Source of the DNA: a virus
Virus record (IMG/VR): IMGVR_UViG_3300032278_004259
Coordinates: 1-36,728 of that record
DNA: 36,728 nucleotides
Strand: one strand, 5' to 3'
Of this stretch, positions 1 to 7,013 are shown one piece after another. The notes under the pieces were generated by a model, which saw only the letters and a program-made list of their open reading frames with translations, was not told where the DNA came from and made no database searches. Numbering within the stretch: position 1 is the stretch's first letter; each line of letters starts with the position of its first letter. The position numbers and the translations under genes are program-made.

Positions 1-1161
1 TCAATCACTTACGACTTCGTCCTCCGCTGGGTTCCCAATCCACGCCGGGCGGTTCCCAATTTCGGGGATCAGGAGCATCGTTTCGGCGTTCATGTGCTCC
101 ACCTCGGCACGCCGCGCGTAGTGCCGCGCCATCTTCTCCGAAAGATGGCCGAGCATTGATTTCACGCGTGCGATCCCGCCGAAATGCTCGGGGTGACGGG
201 CTACGCTGGTGGCGATGAGCGTTGCGCTGGTGTGGCGAAGGCCGTGGAACGTCGGACGGAAGGCACCGTCCGCGATCTCGTCCTTCTTTCTCGGCCGGAG
301 CCCGAGGCGGATCAGTTCCGTCCTCCAACTCGCCCCGAAGCCGGAGGGCGTCCAGGGCTGGCCGCGGCTGTTGGATAGCAGAGGGCGCCGCGGGTCCACG
401 ATACCGGCCTTGCGACGGGCGGCCCGTTCGTCTTCCAGGATCGACAGCACGACCGGGTGCAGAGGCACGGGCACCTCGTTGCCTGTCTTGCCTTGCTTCG
501 GGTACCAGGTTGCGCCATCGATCAGGTCGTCGCGCAGCAGCTGCAGACAATCTGCGCGTCGCTGGCCGGTATAGGCGCCCACGAGAGCGACCTTCACGAC
601 CTCCCGCTTCCCCTTCGTCAGCAGCACGTCAAGTGCATCGGCCGGCCATGGTTCGTAGGGCTCGGCCGCGTCGATCCGCTCGATGCGCGCGCACGGGTTC
701 TCGTCGCAGAAGCCGCGTGTGCGGCCCCAGCCGAAGGTCGCGCTGATGTCGTCCAGTCGGCGGTTCGCCGTGGCAGGGCGATCAGCGAGGCTGTCGTAGA
801 GGGCCTGCGCGTGCAGAGGCCGGATCGCGCCGGCCTCGAATTCCCCCCACCTCTCTTCCAGCAGATCCAGAGCGAGGTCGCGCAGCGTGCGGCTGGCCTT
901 TGGCAGTCGCTTGTAGCGCTCGCTGTCACGGTGCGCCCGGATTAGAGCCCGGACACCCGTCGGGCTGTCGAACTCGCCCGGCACGGTGCCGAAGAAATGC
1001 CGGTGCGCTTCATCGTAGGCAGCGCGGTAAGCAGCGTCGAACGGATGGGGCAGAGGCCGGCGTTGTTCCTTCCCATCCTTCACGATGCGGAAGTAGAAGT
1101 GCTCGCGCCCGCGGCGAAGTTTGCGCTGAACGTAACGCTCCAGTCGGAGATCAGCGGCCAC
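1..1161 (-). CDS. int: Tyrosine recombinase (phage integrase)
   Basis: Site-specific recombinase that would integrate and excise the phage genome. The 386-aa protein has an N-terminal arm/core-binding region (about 1-165) and a C-terminal catalytic domain. The family's catalytic set is visible: R201 in the TGQRR motif, K225 in the beta hairpin, H306 and R309 in HGLRH, H339 in LGH, and the nucleophile Y348 in HYARR. So the enzyme looks intact. The start is GTG at 1161-1159, overlapping the end of the excisionase-like gene by 11 bases, so the two are likely translationally coupled. Its stop codon is the first base triplet of the window. It is the last gene of the leftward operon, a common place for int. 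Confidence 0.95.
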   Translation of the reverse strand: MAADLRLERYVQRKLRRGREHFYFRIVKDGKEQRRPLPHPFDAAYRAAYDEAHRHFFGTVPGEFDSPTGVRALIRAHRDSERYKRLPKASRTLRDLALDLLEERWGEFEAGAIRPLHAQALYDSLADRPATANRRLDDISATFGWGRTRGFCDENPCARIERIDAAEPYEPWPADALDVLLTKGKREVVKVALVGAYTGQRRADCLQLLRDDLIDGATWYPKQGKTGNEVPVPLHPVVLSILEDERAARRKAGIVDPRRPLLSNSRGQPWTPSGFGASWRTELIRLGLRPRKKDEIADGAFRPTFHGLRHTSATLIATSVARHPEHFGGIARVKSMLGHLSEKMARHYARRAEVEHMNAETMLLIPEIGNRPAWIGNPAEDEVVSD

Positions 1162-1426
1162 GGCTGGCTCTCAGGATTGGGTCATCTTCATCGCCGGCAT
1201 CAGATCCCGATTCGATGCGCTTTTCCACCTCGGCCCATTTCCACCGTGTCACTCCTCCAATCCGGTTCGGTCTCGGAAGGACACCACGCTTCGCCCAATC
1301 CCAGATCGTTGACTCGCTGACGTCTAGCATCTGGGCAAGCAATCCCGCTCCCACCCATGCGACCGGCCGCGCATGCTCCACAGGAGAGGCGGTGGCGATC
1401 GGCAGGAGACGGCGCGGCGCTTTCAT
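1151..1426 (-). CDS. Excisionase-like HTH DNA-binding protein (recombination directionality factor candidate)
   Basis: A 91-aa basic protein with a MerR/AlpA-like winged helix: an opening segment like GLLAQMLDVSESTIWDW followed by KRGVLPRPNRIGGVTRWKW. This resembles the helix-turn-helix plus R-x-G-G-x-x-R-W wing of AlpA/Xis-type proteins. Lying directly upstream of and overlapping the integrase gene, it probably sets the direction of recombination or regulates int. The ATG at 1426 is preferred because GAAGG lies five bases upstream and it follows the previous stop by one base. An alternative in-frame ATG at 1438 has a poorer ribosome site. The acidic tail (SDAGDEDD) is not explained. Confidence 0.75.
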   Translation of the reverse strand: MKAPRRLLPIATASPVEHARPVAWVGAGLLAQMLDVSESTIWDWAKRGVLPRPNRIGGVTRWKWAEVEKRIESGSDAGDEDDPILRASRGR

Positions 1427-1427
1427 G

Positions 1428-1670
1428 TCAGCCTTCATCGTCCGGCGCCTGCCACGGTCCCGGGCCTCGACCTTGCACCCGGTCGGAAAGGTCCATGGAG
1501 CGCTGGTAGAGGTTGAACAGCCATTCGCGCCAGAAACGTGCCGGCAGCAACTCGTCGTTGATGACATAGGCAGCGAAACCGACGGCATAGAGCAGCCATG
1601 CCAGTATGGCCCGAGGAGAAAGAACCGCACGGACACCGTCATTGAAGGAGCGGAGGTTCAGCTTGGTCAT
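1428..1670 (-). CDS. Small single-span membrane protein, function unknown
   Basis: An 80-aa product with one likely membrane helix at about residues 18-37 (LSPRAILAWLLYAVGFAAYV), followed by an aromatic and basic amphipathic stretch around residues 44-58. The start ATG at 1670 has a clear AAAGGGAG ribosome site six bases upstream and sits one base after the stop of the DUF4326 gene. I do not recognise the family. Its position in the leftward operon just before xis and int would fit a lysogeny-expressed or early accessory function, such as a superinfection-exclusion membrane protein, but nothing in the sequence proves that. Confidence 0.6.
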   Translation of the reverse strand: MTKLNLRSFNDGVRAVLSPRAILAWLLYAVGFAAYVINDELLPARFWREWLFNLYQRSMDLSDRVQGRGPGPWQAPDDEG

Positions 1671-1671
1671 G

Positions 1672-1995
1672 TCAGTCTCCCTTTGTTACTGGCGGCTGGT
1701 TCGCGAGCTCCAGCAGCACGTCGGCGTGGCAGGGCCCGTCCAGCGGGCACCAGCAGCAGAGGTCGCGGCCGCGCAGTTCGGCCCGGGCCGTGGCGCGTAT
1801 ATCCGCCTGTTCGGGCCGCTGGATCCACCGACGGTAGAGCCGGACCAGATAGGCCTTGTCGCCATCGCCGTCTTTTCCAGCCTGGTACGGGTTGCCCCAT
1901 TTGGTCGGTCGGGCCACGATGACGGCGCCCTCCGGCTTGCGCCAGCCCTTCGTGCGGCGGAGCTGGATGCGGCGGGGGCCGGTCCCAGCGGTCAT
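1672..1995 (-). CDS. DUF4326 domain protein
   Basis: The 107-aa protein matches the DUF4326 pattern as I know it: a basic start with RRTKGWRKPEGAVIVARP, then TKWGNPY, a helical middle, and the Cys/His-rich end CCWCPLDGPCHADVL that probably binds a metal. The biochemical role of the family is not known to me; members are common in phages and mobile elements. The ATG at 1995 overlaps the DUF4031 stop as ATGA and has GGGAGG eight bases upstream. Pairing with a DUF4031 gene suggests the two belong to one early accessory module, which is inference. Confidence 0.8.
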   Translation of the reverse strand: MTAGTGPRRIQLRRTKGWRKPEGAVIVARPTKWGNPYQAGKDGDGDKAYLVRLYRRWIQRPEQADIRATARAELRGRDLCCWCPLDGPCHADVLLELANQPPVTKGD

Positions 1996-2294
1996 GGGTC
2001 CAGCCTCCCGGCAAGGTCATCGTCTCGATCGGTGCGCCGCCGCCGCGTAATCTCGGCCGCCTCGCGCATTGTGATCTCCACCGCGCCGGCTGCGACAGCC
2101 AGCTTGCGCTTCGACATGGCGATGTCGAAATGCTCCCGCGCCGTGCCCTTGGCCTGTATCCAGCGCCGGGACACGCCGATCCGGTCGGCCATCGCCAGCA
2201 GCTCGTCGGTGCTGTCCGCGATCATGTGGCACATCTTCATCCGGCCGAACCGGCCCATCGGGGTCAGGTGCATGTCGTCGACGTAGACGGTCAT
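1992..2294 (-). CDS. DUF4031 domain protein
   Basis: A 100-aa protein with the DUF4031 hallmarks: the N-terminal MTVYVDDM, then GRMKMCHMIADST, the helix ending in ADRIGVSRRWIQ, and the later AMSKRKLAVAAGAVEIT. Cellular function is unknown; the family is frequent in phages of Proteobacteria and Actinobacteria. ATG at 2294 is chosen over an in-frame TTG three bases upstream because it matches the family start and overlaps the stop of the preceding gene (TGATG). Co-transcribed with the DUF5131 and DUF4326 genes. Confidence 0.85.
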   Translation of the reverse strand: MTVYVDDMHLTPMGRFGRMKMCHMIADSTDELLAMADRIGVSRRWIQAKGTAREHFDIAMSKRKLAVAAGAVEITMREAAEITRRRRTDRDDDLAGRLDP

Positions 2295-2587
2295 CAATGC
2301 TTCCCTCGCACTTCCACCGTGTGCACGTGTCCGAGCTTCGGCGCCTGGCGCTCCGCGCGGGCGCGGATCTTCTCGGCTGCGTTGCGCAGAGATTTGCGTG
2401 CCGGTCCGCGCTCGATCTGACCGATGCTCTCGCCGAGATTCTGCGCCAGCGCCGAGACTGCCGCGCCCAGCATCGGGAACGGCTCACGCTCGGCATGTTC
2501 GCGGAGAAGCGCGCGAATTGCGGTCGTCAGGTCGTCGGTCTGGCGCTGCTGTTCCTCGCGCATCTGGTCGGCTCGCGGCCCCGTCAT
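2294..2587 (-). CDS. Hypothetical early phage protein
   Basis: A 97-aa, mostly helical protein of unknown family. Residues 5-30 are rich in Q, E and R (ADQMREEQQRQTDDL), which suggests a coiled coil, and the C-terminus is basic. The reading frame is open further upstream, but the start ATG at 2587 overlaps the DUF5131 stop as ATGA, and the upstream extension only mirrors the DUF5131 gene. Tight coupling to its neighbours supports a real gene; no function can be assigned. Confidence 0.6.
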   Translation of the reverse strand: MTGPRADQMREEQQRQTDDLTTAIRALLREHAEREPFPMLGAAVSALAQNLGESIGQIERGPARKSLRNAAEKIRARAERQAPKLGHVHTVEVRGKH

Positions 2588-3585
2588 CCCGGCACCTCGT
2601 CCCACGTCCGCCCGTCCAGCAGGCGGCCGGCGCGGGCCTTGCCGACGCGGCGGGTGCAGCGGCCGCCGGGAAACTCGTGGATCGGGCCGGGCCCCTCGAC
2701 CTCGGAGACCGAGGCCCATTCGCCCCATTGCTTGAAGTGGAAGGCGACGCCTGCGGCAACGCATTGGTCTCGCAGATCGCGGAACCATTGCGGGTTCGCC
2801 GGGCGCGCGTGCGGGCCGCTCTCGCCGCCGACGATCAGCCAGTTGAGGCTGGGAAACGGCGCATCAGTGAAGGGGAGCCCACTCCAGGCGGATCGGCTGA
2901 AGGGCTTGCCTGTCAAGGCGTTGCGGCCAGCGATTCTCGTCAAATCCACCGGCCCCAGCAGCGGCTCGGCCGAGACGAACCGCACCGCCGCCGGCGTCGC
3001 CAGCAGATGCGGGATCCGCGCGTCGGCCGTCGCCTGGTCCTCGATCGACGTGCCGAGCCAGAGGTTGGAAAGGGGCCATGATCGGAACCCCGCTTCCAGG
3101 GAGTTGGTCAGGGTTGCCCCAACTCTTCGAGCTGCACCGCCGAATCGGAAGCCCCATTCGCTCGGGTCGCCCGAATAATCATCGGTCATGCGATCCAGAT
3201 ACCTCCGCGCCCGCTCCGGCCGCTTTGTCAGGACCATGTGCCGGTGCTGCGGCGTCAGCGCGATCACGGCCATCATCCGGTCGATCCAGTCATCGGGCAC
3301 GTTCTCGTGGAACGTGTCGCCATGGGCGTTCCAGAAGATCGCCCGCGGCTTGCGCCACGACAGCGGCATCCTCAGCGCCGTCTCGTTCAGCCGGACCTCT
3401 CCGGTGAATTTCGCCTCGCCGGCGGCATTCACGCGAGCCAGCCCGGCGCGGCTCGGGTGGTGCTGCATCCGGGTCGCGGCCAGCCGGGCGGCGTAGCAGT
3501 GCCTGCAGCCCTCGCTGACGAGGGTGCAGCCGTTGATCGCGTTCACGGTCGCGTCGGCCCATTCGATCTTCGTGCGGTCAGCCAT
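2584..3585 (-). CDS. DUF5131 (phage Gp37/Gp68) family protein, three-Cys type
   Basis: A 333-aa protein beginning MADRTKIEWADATVNAINGC and carrying the C-x6-C-x2-C cluster (GCTLVSEGCRHCYA, about residues 19-32) typical of the phage Gp37/Gp68 family. Further family signatures are FWNAHGDTFHENVP, MVLTKRPERA, LWLGTSIEDQ and FVSAEPLLGPVDL. The fold is thought to be related to radical SAM-like TIM barrels, but the reaction is not established. In bacteria these genes often sit beside a three-Cys-motif partner protein; none is seen here. The ATG at 3585 has a GGGAGAG ribosome site. The open frame runs further upstream, but that part overlaps the Cys-rich gene and lacks family sequence. Confidence 0.85.
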   Translation of the reverse strand: MADRTKIEWADATVNAINGCTLVSEGCRHCYAARLAATRMQHHPSRAGLARVNAAGEAKFTGEVRLNETALRMPLSWRKPRAIFWNAHGDTFHENVPDDWIDRMMAVIALTPQHRHMVLTKRPERARRYLDRMTDDYSGDPSEWGFRFGGAARRVGATLTNSLEAGFRSWPLSNLWLGTSIEDQATADARIPHLLATPAAVRFVSAEPLLGPVDLTRIAGRNALTGKPFSRSAWSGLPFTDAPFPSLNWLIVGGESGPHARPANPQWFRDLRDQCVAAGVAFHFKQWGEWASVSEVEGPGPIHEFPGGRCTRRVGKARAGRLLDGRTWDEVPG

Positions 3586-3829
3586 GATCTCTCTCCCATG
3601 GTGCGGCCGGCAGCGAGACCGGCGCACGCCCTTCGACGGTGCTGCCGGCGGTGGCATAGGCCACCTGCGCCGTCCGGACGCCCGGCCGGCGCTGCCGCGA
3701 CCGCGCGGCGCCGCACTCGGCGCAGCCGCACCAGTCGGGATCGTGCAGGTGCTGGCGGCAGACCCCGGCGAGGCTGTTGCCATGGACCGGGCGGTCACAC
3801 GTCGGGGCGCGGCAGAGCCTGCGGGTCAC
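3578..3829 (-). CDS. Small Cys-rich, probably zinc-binding protein
   Basis: An 83-aa protein with a compact Cys/His cluster near its start: LCRAPTCDRPV, then VCRQHLHDPDWCGCAECG. Seven Cys and two His within about 40 residues suggest a zinc-finger fold. The GTG at 3829 overlaps the stop of the preceding gene (GTGA) and has GGGAGG eight bases upstream. It overlaps the DUF5131 gene by eight bases, so both are probably made together. The family is not recognised; it may be a DNA- or protein-binding accessory factor. Confidence 0.65.
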   Translation of the reverse strand: MTRRLCRAPTCDRPVHGNSLAGVCRQHLHDPDWCGCAECGAARSRQRRPGVRTAQVAYATAGSTVEGRAPVSLPAAPWERDHG

Positions 3830-4104
3830 AGGACGATCCTCCCGTCGATCACGCTGTTCAGCCACGCCGGGTCATCCTCGCCCGGCACCCGCTCGCCGAG
3901 CGCCGCCTCGCAGGCCCGGATCGCGCTCAGGCTGCGCGTCAGCATCGGACGCGCGCTGTCGTCCAGGGATCCGTCGAGGGGCGGTCGGTCGCGGTTCGGG
4001 CCGAGGCCGCCCGCGTCCTCCGCGCCGAGCTCGACAAGCGTGCGCAGATCCGCGCGAAGGATGGGCAGGGCGAGGCGCAGGGCGCCGACAAGTTCGCTGG
4101 TCAT
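3826..4104 (-). CDS. Hypothetical early phage protein
   Basis: A 92-aa acidic protein of unknown family with two amphipathic helical stretches (about 1-30 and 50-70). The start is well supported: ATG at 4104 has AGGAGG five bases upstream, the strongest ribosome site in this operon. It overlaps the next gene by a GTGA junction. An intercistronic hairpin lies just upstream. No function can be proposed. Confidence 0.65.
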   Translation of the reverse strand: MTSELVGALRLALPILRADLRTLVELGAEDAGGLGPNRDRPPLDGSLDDSARPMLTRSLSAIRACEAALGERVPGEDDPAWLNSVIDGRIVL

Positions 4105-4127
4105 GGTGTCCTCCTGATGTCCGTCGA

Positions 4128-4149
4128 TGCCCCGGCTGGTGCCGGGGCA
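4128..4149 (-). promoter_or_regulatory. Intercistronic 9-bp hairpin
   Basis: A perfect inverted repeat (TGCCCCGGC, four-base loop, GCCGGGGCA) lies in the gap between the DUF2303 gene and the next gene of the leftward operon. No T-run follows, so it is not a standard terminator. It might stabilise mRNA ends or attenuate distal transcription; that is inference. Confidence 0.5.
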
Positions 4150-4159
4150 GTAAGAGGCA

Positions 4160-4981
4160 TCAGCGCCCGAAATAGACCGGGAGGCCGGTGTCCTCCGCCG
4201 CCGCGAAGGCCATGGCGCGGAAGGTCGCCTGCCGCTGGTATTCGACGCGGTGCCAGCGGAAGCCGAGCATGAGGCCGGCGGCCGACACCTTGAACCGGAA
4301 CCGCGCCCGGACCTCGACGGGTTCCTCGCCGTGATAGAGCGGGATCCCGAGCGTGATCTCCGTCGGCACCTGCACCTCGCCCTTCACCCTCGTTTCGGTC
4401 TCGAAGTGAAAGGTTCGATCTCCGTTCTCGAGCCGGATGCCGCTGCGAAAGGCGGTTCCCTGCGATGCCTCGAGGTCGCGGCAGATCTCGATCAGCGTGC
4501 CCTGTTCGGGATCCATCACGTCGGCGACGTTTTCCTCGATGAAAGCCGCAAAATCGGCCTGGTCGTGCATCGCGCCTTCCCATTCGTTCCAGCGCGCGAA
4601 TTCCTCGCTGTTCCGGAGCTTCAGCGTCGCGCTGTGCCGGACGGCCGACGGCTGGGCAACGTCCAGATCGTCAGGGGCTGCGTGCCAGTCGATCGCGGCC
4701 CGAATGGTGCCTGCGTCGAGATCCGCGAAGATGACCGAGCGGGCATCCTTGAAGCGGTTGCAATAGGCGACCAGCGAGTCCTTGTCATCCAGGATGAGGC
4801 TCTGCCTGACGAAGCTCGGCAGTCGATCCGGGTCGGTGATGTCCTGCAGCGTGAAGCCTGCGGGCACGAGTGCGCGCTGGCGGGCGTCGTCGGTGGTGAT
4901 CACCGGGTCGGCGAGGCGCGCGGCCTCGATGGCGGCGTCGAGCGCGCCTTTCGGATCTGCATAGATGGTGGTTTCGGACAT
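4160..4981 (-). CDS. DUF2303 family protein
   Basis: A 273-aa soluble protein that matches the DUF2303 family in length and layout: an N-terminal region ending in LVPAGFTLQDI, a middle segment with VAYCNRFKDARSVIFAD, then a domain with TLKLRNSEEFARWNEWEGAM and FAAFIEENVADV, and a beta-rich end including GIPLYHGEEPVEVRARFRF. DUF2303 proteins are widespread in early regions of phages of Gram-negative bacteria, often near recombination or single-strand-binding functions; no reaction is known to me. The ATG at 4981 follows the upstream gene by 24 bases. It is the largest unknown early protein apart from the DUF5131 gene. Confidence 0.85.
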   Translation of the reverse strand: MSETTIYADPKGALDAAIEAARLADPVITTDDARQRALVPAGFTLQDITDPDRLPSFVRQSLILDDKDSLVAYCNRFKDARSVIFADLDAGTIRAAIDWHAAPDDLDVAQPSAVRHSATLKLRNSEEFARWNEWEGAMHDQADFAAFIEENVADVMDPEQGTLIEICRDLEASQGTAFRSGIRLENGDRTFHFETETRVKGEVQVPTEITLGIPLYHGEEPVEVRARFRFKVSAAGLMLGFRWHRVEYQRQATFRAMAFAAAEDTGLPVYFGR

Positions 4982-5005
4982 GTCCGGTGTCTCCTGTCTC
5001 CGGCC

Positions 5006-5332
5006 TCAGTGTTCGGCCGCCTTCCGGCGGTCGATCTCGTCCTCGATATCCATCTGGTTCGGATCCCGGCGCGACAGGCGGCCTTCGTCGTCGGCGAAAT
5101 AGATTCCGGTGCCCATGGCGGCCTGCGGCACCTTCGAGGTGATCTTCGGCGTGCATTCGATCTGCCCGCCCTTGTTGAATTTGAAGGGCAGCTTGATCGT
5201 GATCTCGCCGTCGCCGCCCGTCTCGGCCATGGCGGCGATCACCTTCTCCAGCTGCGCATTGCCCTGCCGGAGCAGTTCGCCGCGGCGGAAGCCCTGCAGG
5301 AATTCGAGGAAGTTCATGTCGTGCCGCTGCAT
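5006..5332 (-). CDS. Hypothetical phage protein encoded beside DUF2303
   Basis: A 108-aa protein of unknown family, with an N-terminal helical part (FLEFLQGFRRGELL, then QLEKVIAAMAETG) and a beta-rich centre (EITIKLPFKFNKGG, then ECTPKI) and an acidic end. The ATG at 5332 has AAAGGAG seven bases upstream. The frame is open 30 codons further to an ATG at 5422 that overlaps the upstream stop as ATGA, so an N-terminally extended form is possible; the strong ribosome site favours the shorter form. Placement directly before DUF2303 suggests joint function. Confidence 0.65.
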   Translation of the reverse strand: MQRHDMNFLEFLQGFRRGELLRQGNAQLEKVIAAMAETGGDGEITIKLPFKFNKGGQIECTPKITSKVPQAAMGTGIYFADDEGRLSRRDPNQMDIEDEIDRRKAAEH

Positions 5333-5418
5333 CGGCGGTCTCCTTTCGTTGTGCTGGAAGCGGGATTGTTCGATCGGGTGATCGGGCCGGGTCTGCACAC
5401 TCGGCTTCGGTCGCCCGC

Positions 5419-5697
5419 TCATCCGATGCGCTCTCTCGGCATCGGGGCCGGCGGCGATGGCGGGTCGTCGGTTGTGTCCTGCGATGCCTGCCGGACGATG
5501 ATCGCATCCGGGTCGATGCTCAGGACCAGCATGCCGGTCCCGTCCCGCGTCAGGGTGACCCTCGAGAAGCCGATTTCGCCGAGGTGGTAGGTGAAATCGG
5601 CCAGCCGGCGCAGAAGGATTTCGCGGGCGCGCAGCATCGCGGCGTCTGTGCGAACGGCTTCAGCGAGTTCGGCCAGCGGATCCTCCGCGCTCACCAC
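5419..5697 (-). CDS. Hypothetical early phage protein
   Basis: A 92-aa protein of unknown family. The N-terminal 40 residues look helical and amphipathic (LAELAEAVRTDAAMLRAREI), followed by beta-like segments (RVTLTRDGTGMLVLSID) and a proline-rich tail (DDPPSPPAPMP). Two tandem GTG codons (5697 and 5694) are possible starts; GGAGG lies seven bases before the first, and the second overlaps the upstream stop as GTGA. No function is inferred beyond membership in the leftward operon. Confidence 0.6.
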   Translation of the reverse strand: MVSAEDPLAELAEAVRTDAAMLRAREILLRRLADFTYHLGEIGFSRVTLTRDGTGMLVLSIDPDAIIVRQASQDTTDDPPSPPAPMPRERIG

Positions 5698-5882
5698 CGC
5701 ATCGCCTCCACGATCCGCGCGGCGTCGTGATGCGCCTCGGCGGCCTGCCGGGCCATCGCGCCGGCGAGGGTGGTGACGACCGCGGCGGCGAGGATCCAGC
5801 CGGCGGCGATGGTCAGGAAATGCGCGGCCGGTGTCGGGGGCCGGTTCGTGCGCTCATACCGTTCGATCAGGTGATCGATCAT
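5691..5882 (-). CDS. Small single-span membrane protein
   Basis: A 63-aa protein with a single hydrophobic span at about residues 21-42 (HFLTIAAGWILAAAVVTTLA) and a charged N-terminus (IDHLIERYERTNRP). The ATG at 5882 overlaps the preceding gene's stop as ATGA. With its charged flanks it should sit in the inner membrane. Many phages encode such short membrane proteins in the early operon for host takeover or exclusion; nothing more specific can be said. Confidence 0.55.
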   Translation of the reverse strand: MIDHLIERYERTNRPPTPAAHFLTIAAGWILAAAVVTTLAGAMARQAAEAHHDAARIVEAMRW

Positions 5883-6169
5883 GCTGCGGCCTCTCGGGTC
5901 TCATCTTCCTGCAGCTGTCGCTCCATGCGCAGGACGGTTTTCATCCAGAGCCGGATCGCCGCCTCGGCGGTCTCGGCCGACTGGCTGACGCCCAGCAGGC
6001 TGATGGTGAAATCGTGCGGGCCCCAGCTGTTGCGCGAAGGCGGAATGAACGTGCCGCCGGTCTCGATCGCCGCTCTTTCGATCATGTCGAGGCGGGCCTC
6101 GGCCGAGACGATCTCCAGTTCGGAAACGAGGCGCAGGCGTTCGGCGCGGATGGCGTCGGCGATGCTCAT
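5879..6169 (-). CDS. Hypothetical early phage protein
   Basis: A 96-aa largely helical protein of unknown family. Residues 1-36 form an Arg/Glu-rich helix (AIRAERLRLVSELEIVSAEA), residues 38-60 are a Gly/Ser/Pro-rich turn region, and residues 65-96 form a second helix ending in QLQEDETREAAA. It overlaps both neighbours by ATGA junctions (6166-6169 and 5879-5882), so translation is coupled. No function assigned. Confidence 0.6.
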   Translation of the reverse strand: MSIADAIRAERLRLVSELEIVSAEARLDMIERAAIETGGTFIPPSRNSWGPHDFTISLLGVSQSAETAEAAIRLWMKTVLRMERQLQEDETREAAA

Positions 6170-6417
6170 GCCGCGTTCCCTCCGTCGGGGCCGGGCCGAC
6201 CCGCCATGATCGCCCGGACCTTCGCTATGGCGCGGGTGGCATGGGGCTCGATCTGTTCGCGGACGCTGGGTCCAGTGCCGCGGCCGGCGGTGGCGGTCAC
6301 GCGGGCTGCAACGGCAGGCTCGGGGCGAAGGCGCGCCAGCCGCTCGCGGGTGACGGGCTGACCGCGCTCGGCCTTTCGGCGAAGCCAGTCGTCGCGCAGT
6401 TCAAGAAGGTTCGGCAT
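6166..6417 (-). CDS. Hypothetical protein, first gene of the leftward operon
   Basis: An 83-aa basic protein (many Arg) of unknown family, with the N-terminal sequence MPNLLELRDDWLRRKAERG. The ATG at 6417 has GGAG five bases upstream. A longer in-frame form from a TTG at 6477 is open, but that triplet lies within the proposed -35 box, so the shorter form is chosen. As first gene after the leftward promoter it would be made earliest. Confidence 0.55.
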   Translation of the reverse strand: MPNLLELRDDWLRRKAERGQPVTRERLARLRPEPAVAARVTATAGRGTGPSVREQIEPHATRAIAKVRAIMAGRPGPDGGNAA

Positions 6418-6448
6418 CGGAGCTCCAATCTTTGCGAGATCGGAGCCT

Positions 6449-6477
6449 TCCTTACTCCCATTTTTTGGGATATGCAA
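6449..6477 (-). promoter_or_regulatory. Leftward early promoter with operator in the spacer
   Basis: Read on the minus strand, TTGCAT (6477-6472) and TAAGGA (6454-6449) are separated by 17 bases. The spacer contains a perfect inverted repeat TCCCA-N5-TGGGA (6456-6470). The same TGGGA word occurs in the rightward promoter. A repressor bound here would block polymerase. The -10 match is weak, so the assignment rests mainly on position ahead of a 15-gene operon and on the palindrome. Confidence 0.5.
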
Positions 6478-6628
6478 TCATCGGCGTTGGCGGCCGCCCA
6501 TGCGCAGGACGCGCCGAACGACGCCTCGGCTGTTGCCGATGCGCGTCTGATCACCAGAATCAGCCTCTGGGGAGGAAGTCTGATGTGCCGATTGATTCTG
6601 CGTTACGCGACTCGGCTGAGGGTCAACG
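6478..6628. other. Intergenic region between leftward operon and repressor gene
   Basis: About 150 bases without a convincing gene on the minus strand. On the plus strand a 48-codon frame begins at 6583 behind a strong GGGGAGGAAG ribosome-site-like sequence and runs into the 3' end of the repressor gene on the other strand (to 6729). It is treated as a possible but unproven antisense small gene. Confidence 0.3.
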
Positions 6629-6979
6629 TCAACTGGTTGTGCGATCCCGGCCGGGCGTGGTGGCGGCGAGAGCCGCCAGTATTCGCTCCGAGGTCTCGCG
6701 AGGAACGAGGCGGAGGTCGCCATTTATGATGAAATTGAAGTCGATGCCGCGCGTGCGGTAGAAAAACCGCATCAATCCGATGGATGGGCGGCCTTTGCGG
6801 ACCTGGTTGTTGATCGTCTGGAGTGGTCGCTGCAGAGCCTCCGCGACTTCGACTTGCGACAATTCAGAGGCTGTGAGGGCGGCTTTCAGGCGCGCGGCAA
6901 TGGCCTCGTCCGAGGTGTCGCCGAACCGTGTGAGTCGGTCGATCTGATCGGGATCCCTGTTCACGCCGTGCTCCGTCAT
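6629..6979 (-). CDS. XRE-type HTH lysogeny repressor
   Basis: A small repressor (116 aa from ATG 6979, 118 from ATG 6985) with one XRE/Cro-CI helix-turn-helix at about residues 25-65: LKAALTASELSQVEVAEALQ, then RPLQTINNQVRKGRPS. There is no C-terminal LexA/S24 peptidase domain, so induction cannot depend on RecA-driven self-cleavage of this protein. It is transcribed against the Cro-like gene, with operators between them, which is the normal switch layout. No ribosome site precedes either ATG. A TATAAA box lies such that transcription should begin at the ATG at 6979, so the mRNA is probably leaderless. Confidence 0.85.
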   Translation of the reverse strand: MTEHGVNRDPDQIDRLTRFGDTSDEAIAARLKAALTASELSQVEVAEALQRPLQTINNQVRKGRPSIGLMRFFYRTRGIDFNFIINGDLRLVPRETSERILAALAATTPGRDRTTS

Positions 6980-6985
6980 GGACAT

Positions 6986-7013
6986 TTTATACCGGAAAAT
7001 CCGGACGTGTCCG
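6986..7013 (-). promoter_or_regulatory. Repressor promoter, leaderless type
   Basis: On the minus strand, CGGACA (7013-7008) and TATAAA (6991-6986) are 16 bases apart. Six bases separate the -10 box from the ATG at 6979-6977, so the predicted transcript begins at that codon. Inverted repeats built on CCGGA/TCCGG cover the spacer and -35 box. Confidence 0.6.

Noticed and set aside
3586-3798. N-terminal 71-codon extension of the DUF5131 gene
   Set aside because: The family begins at MADRTKIEW (3585), which has a good ribosome site; the extension only reads the neighbouring Cys-rich gene in another frame.
6478-6723. 81-codon minus-strand frame between the repressor and leftward operon
   Set aside because: It overlaps the repressor's 3' end in another frame on the same strand, has a Ser/Pro/Arg composition typical of shadows and crosses into the promoter.
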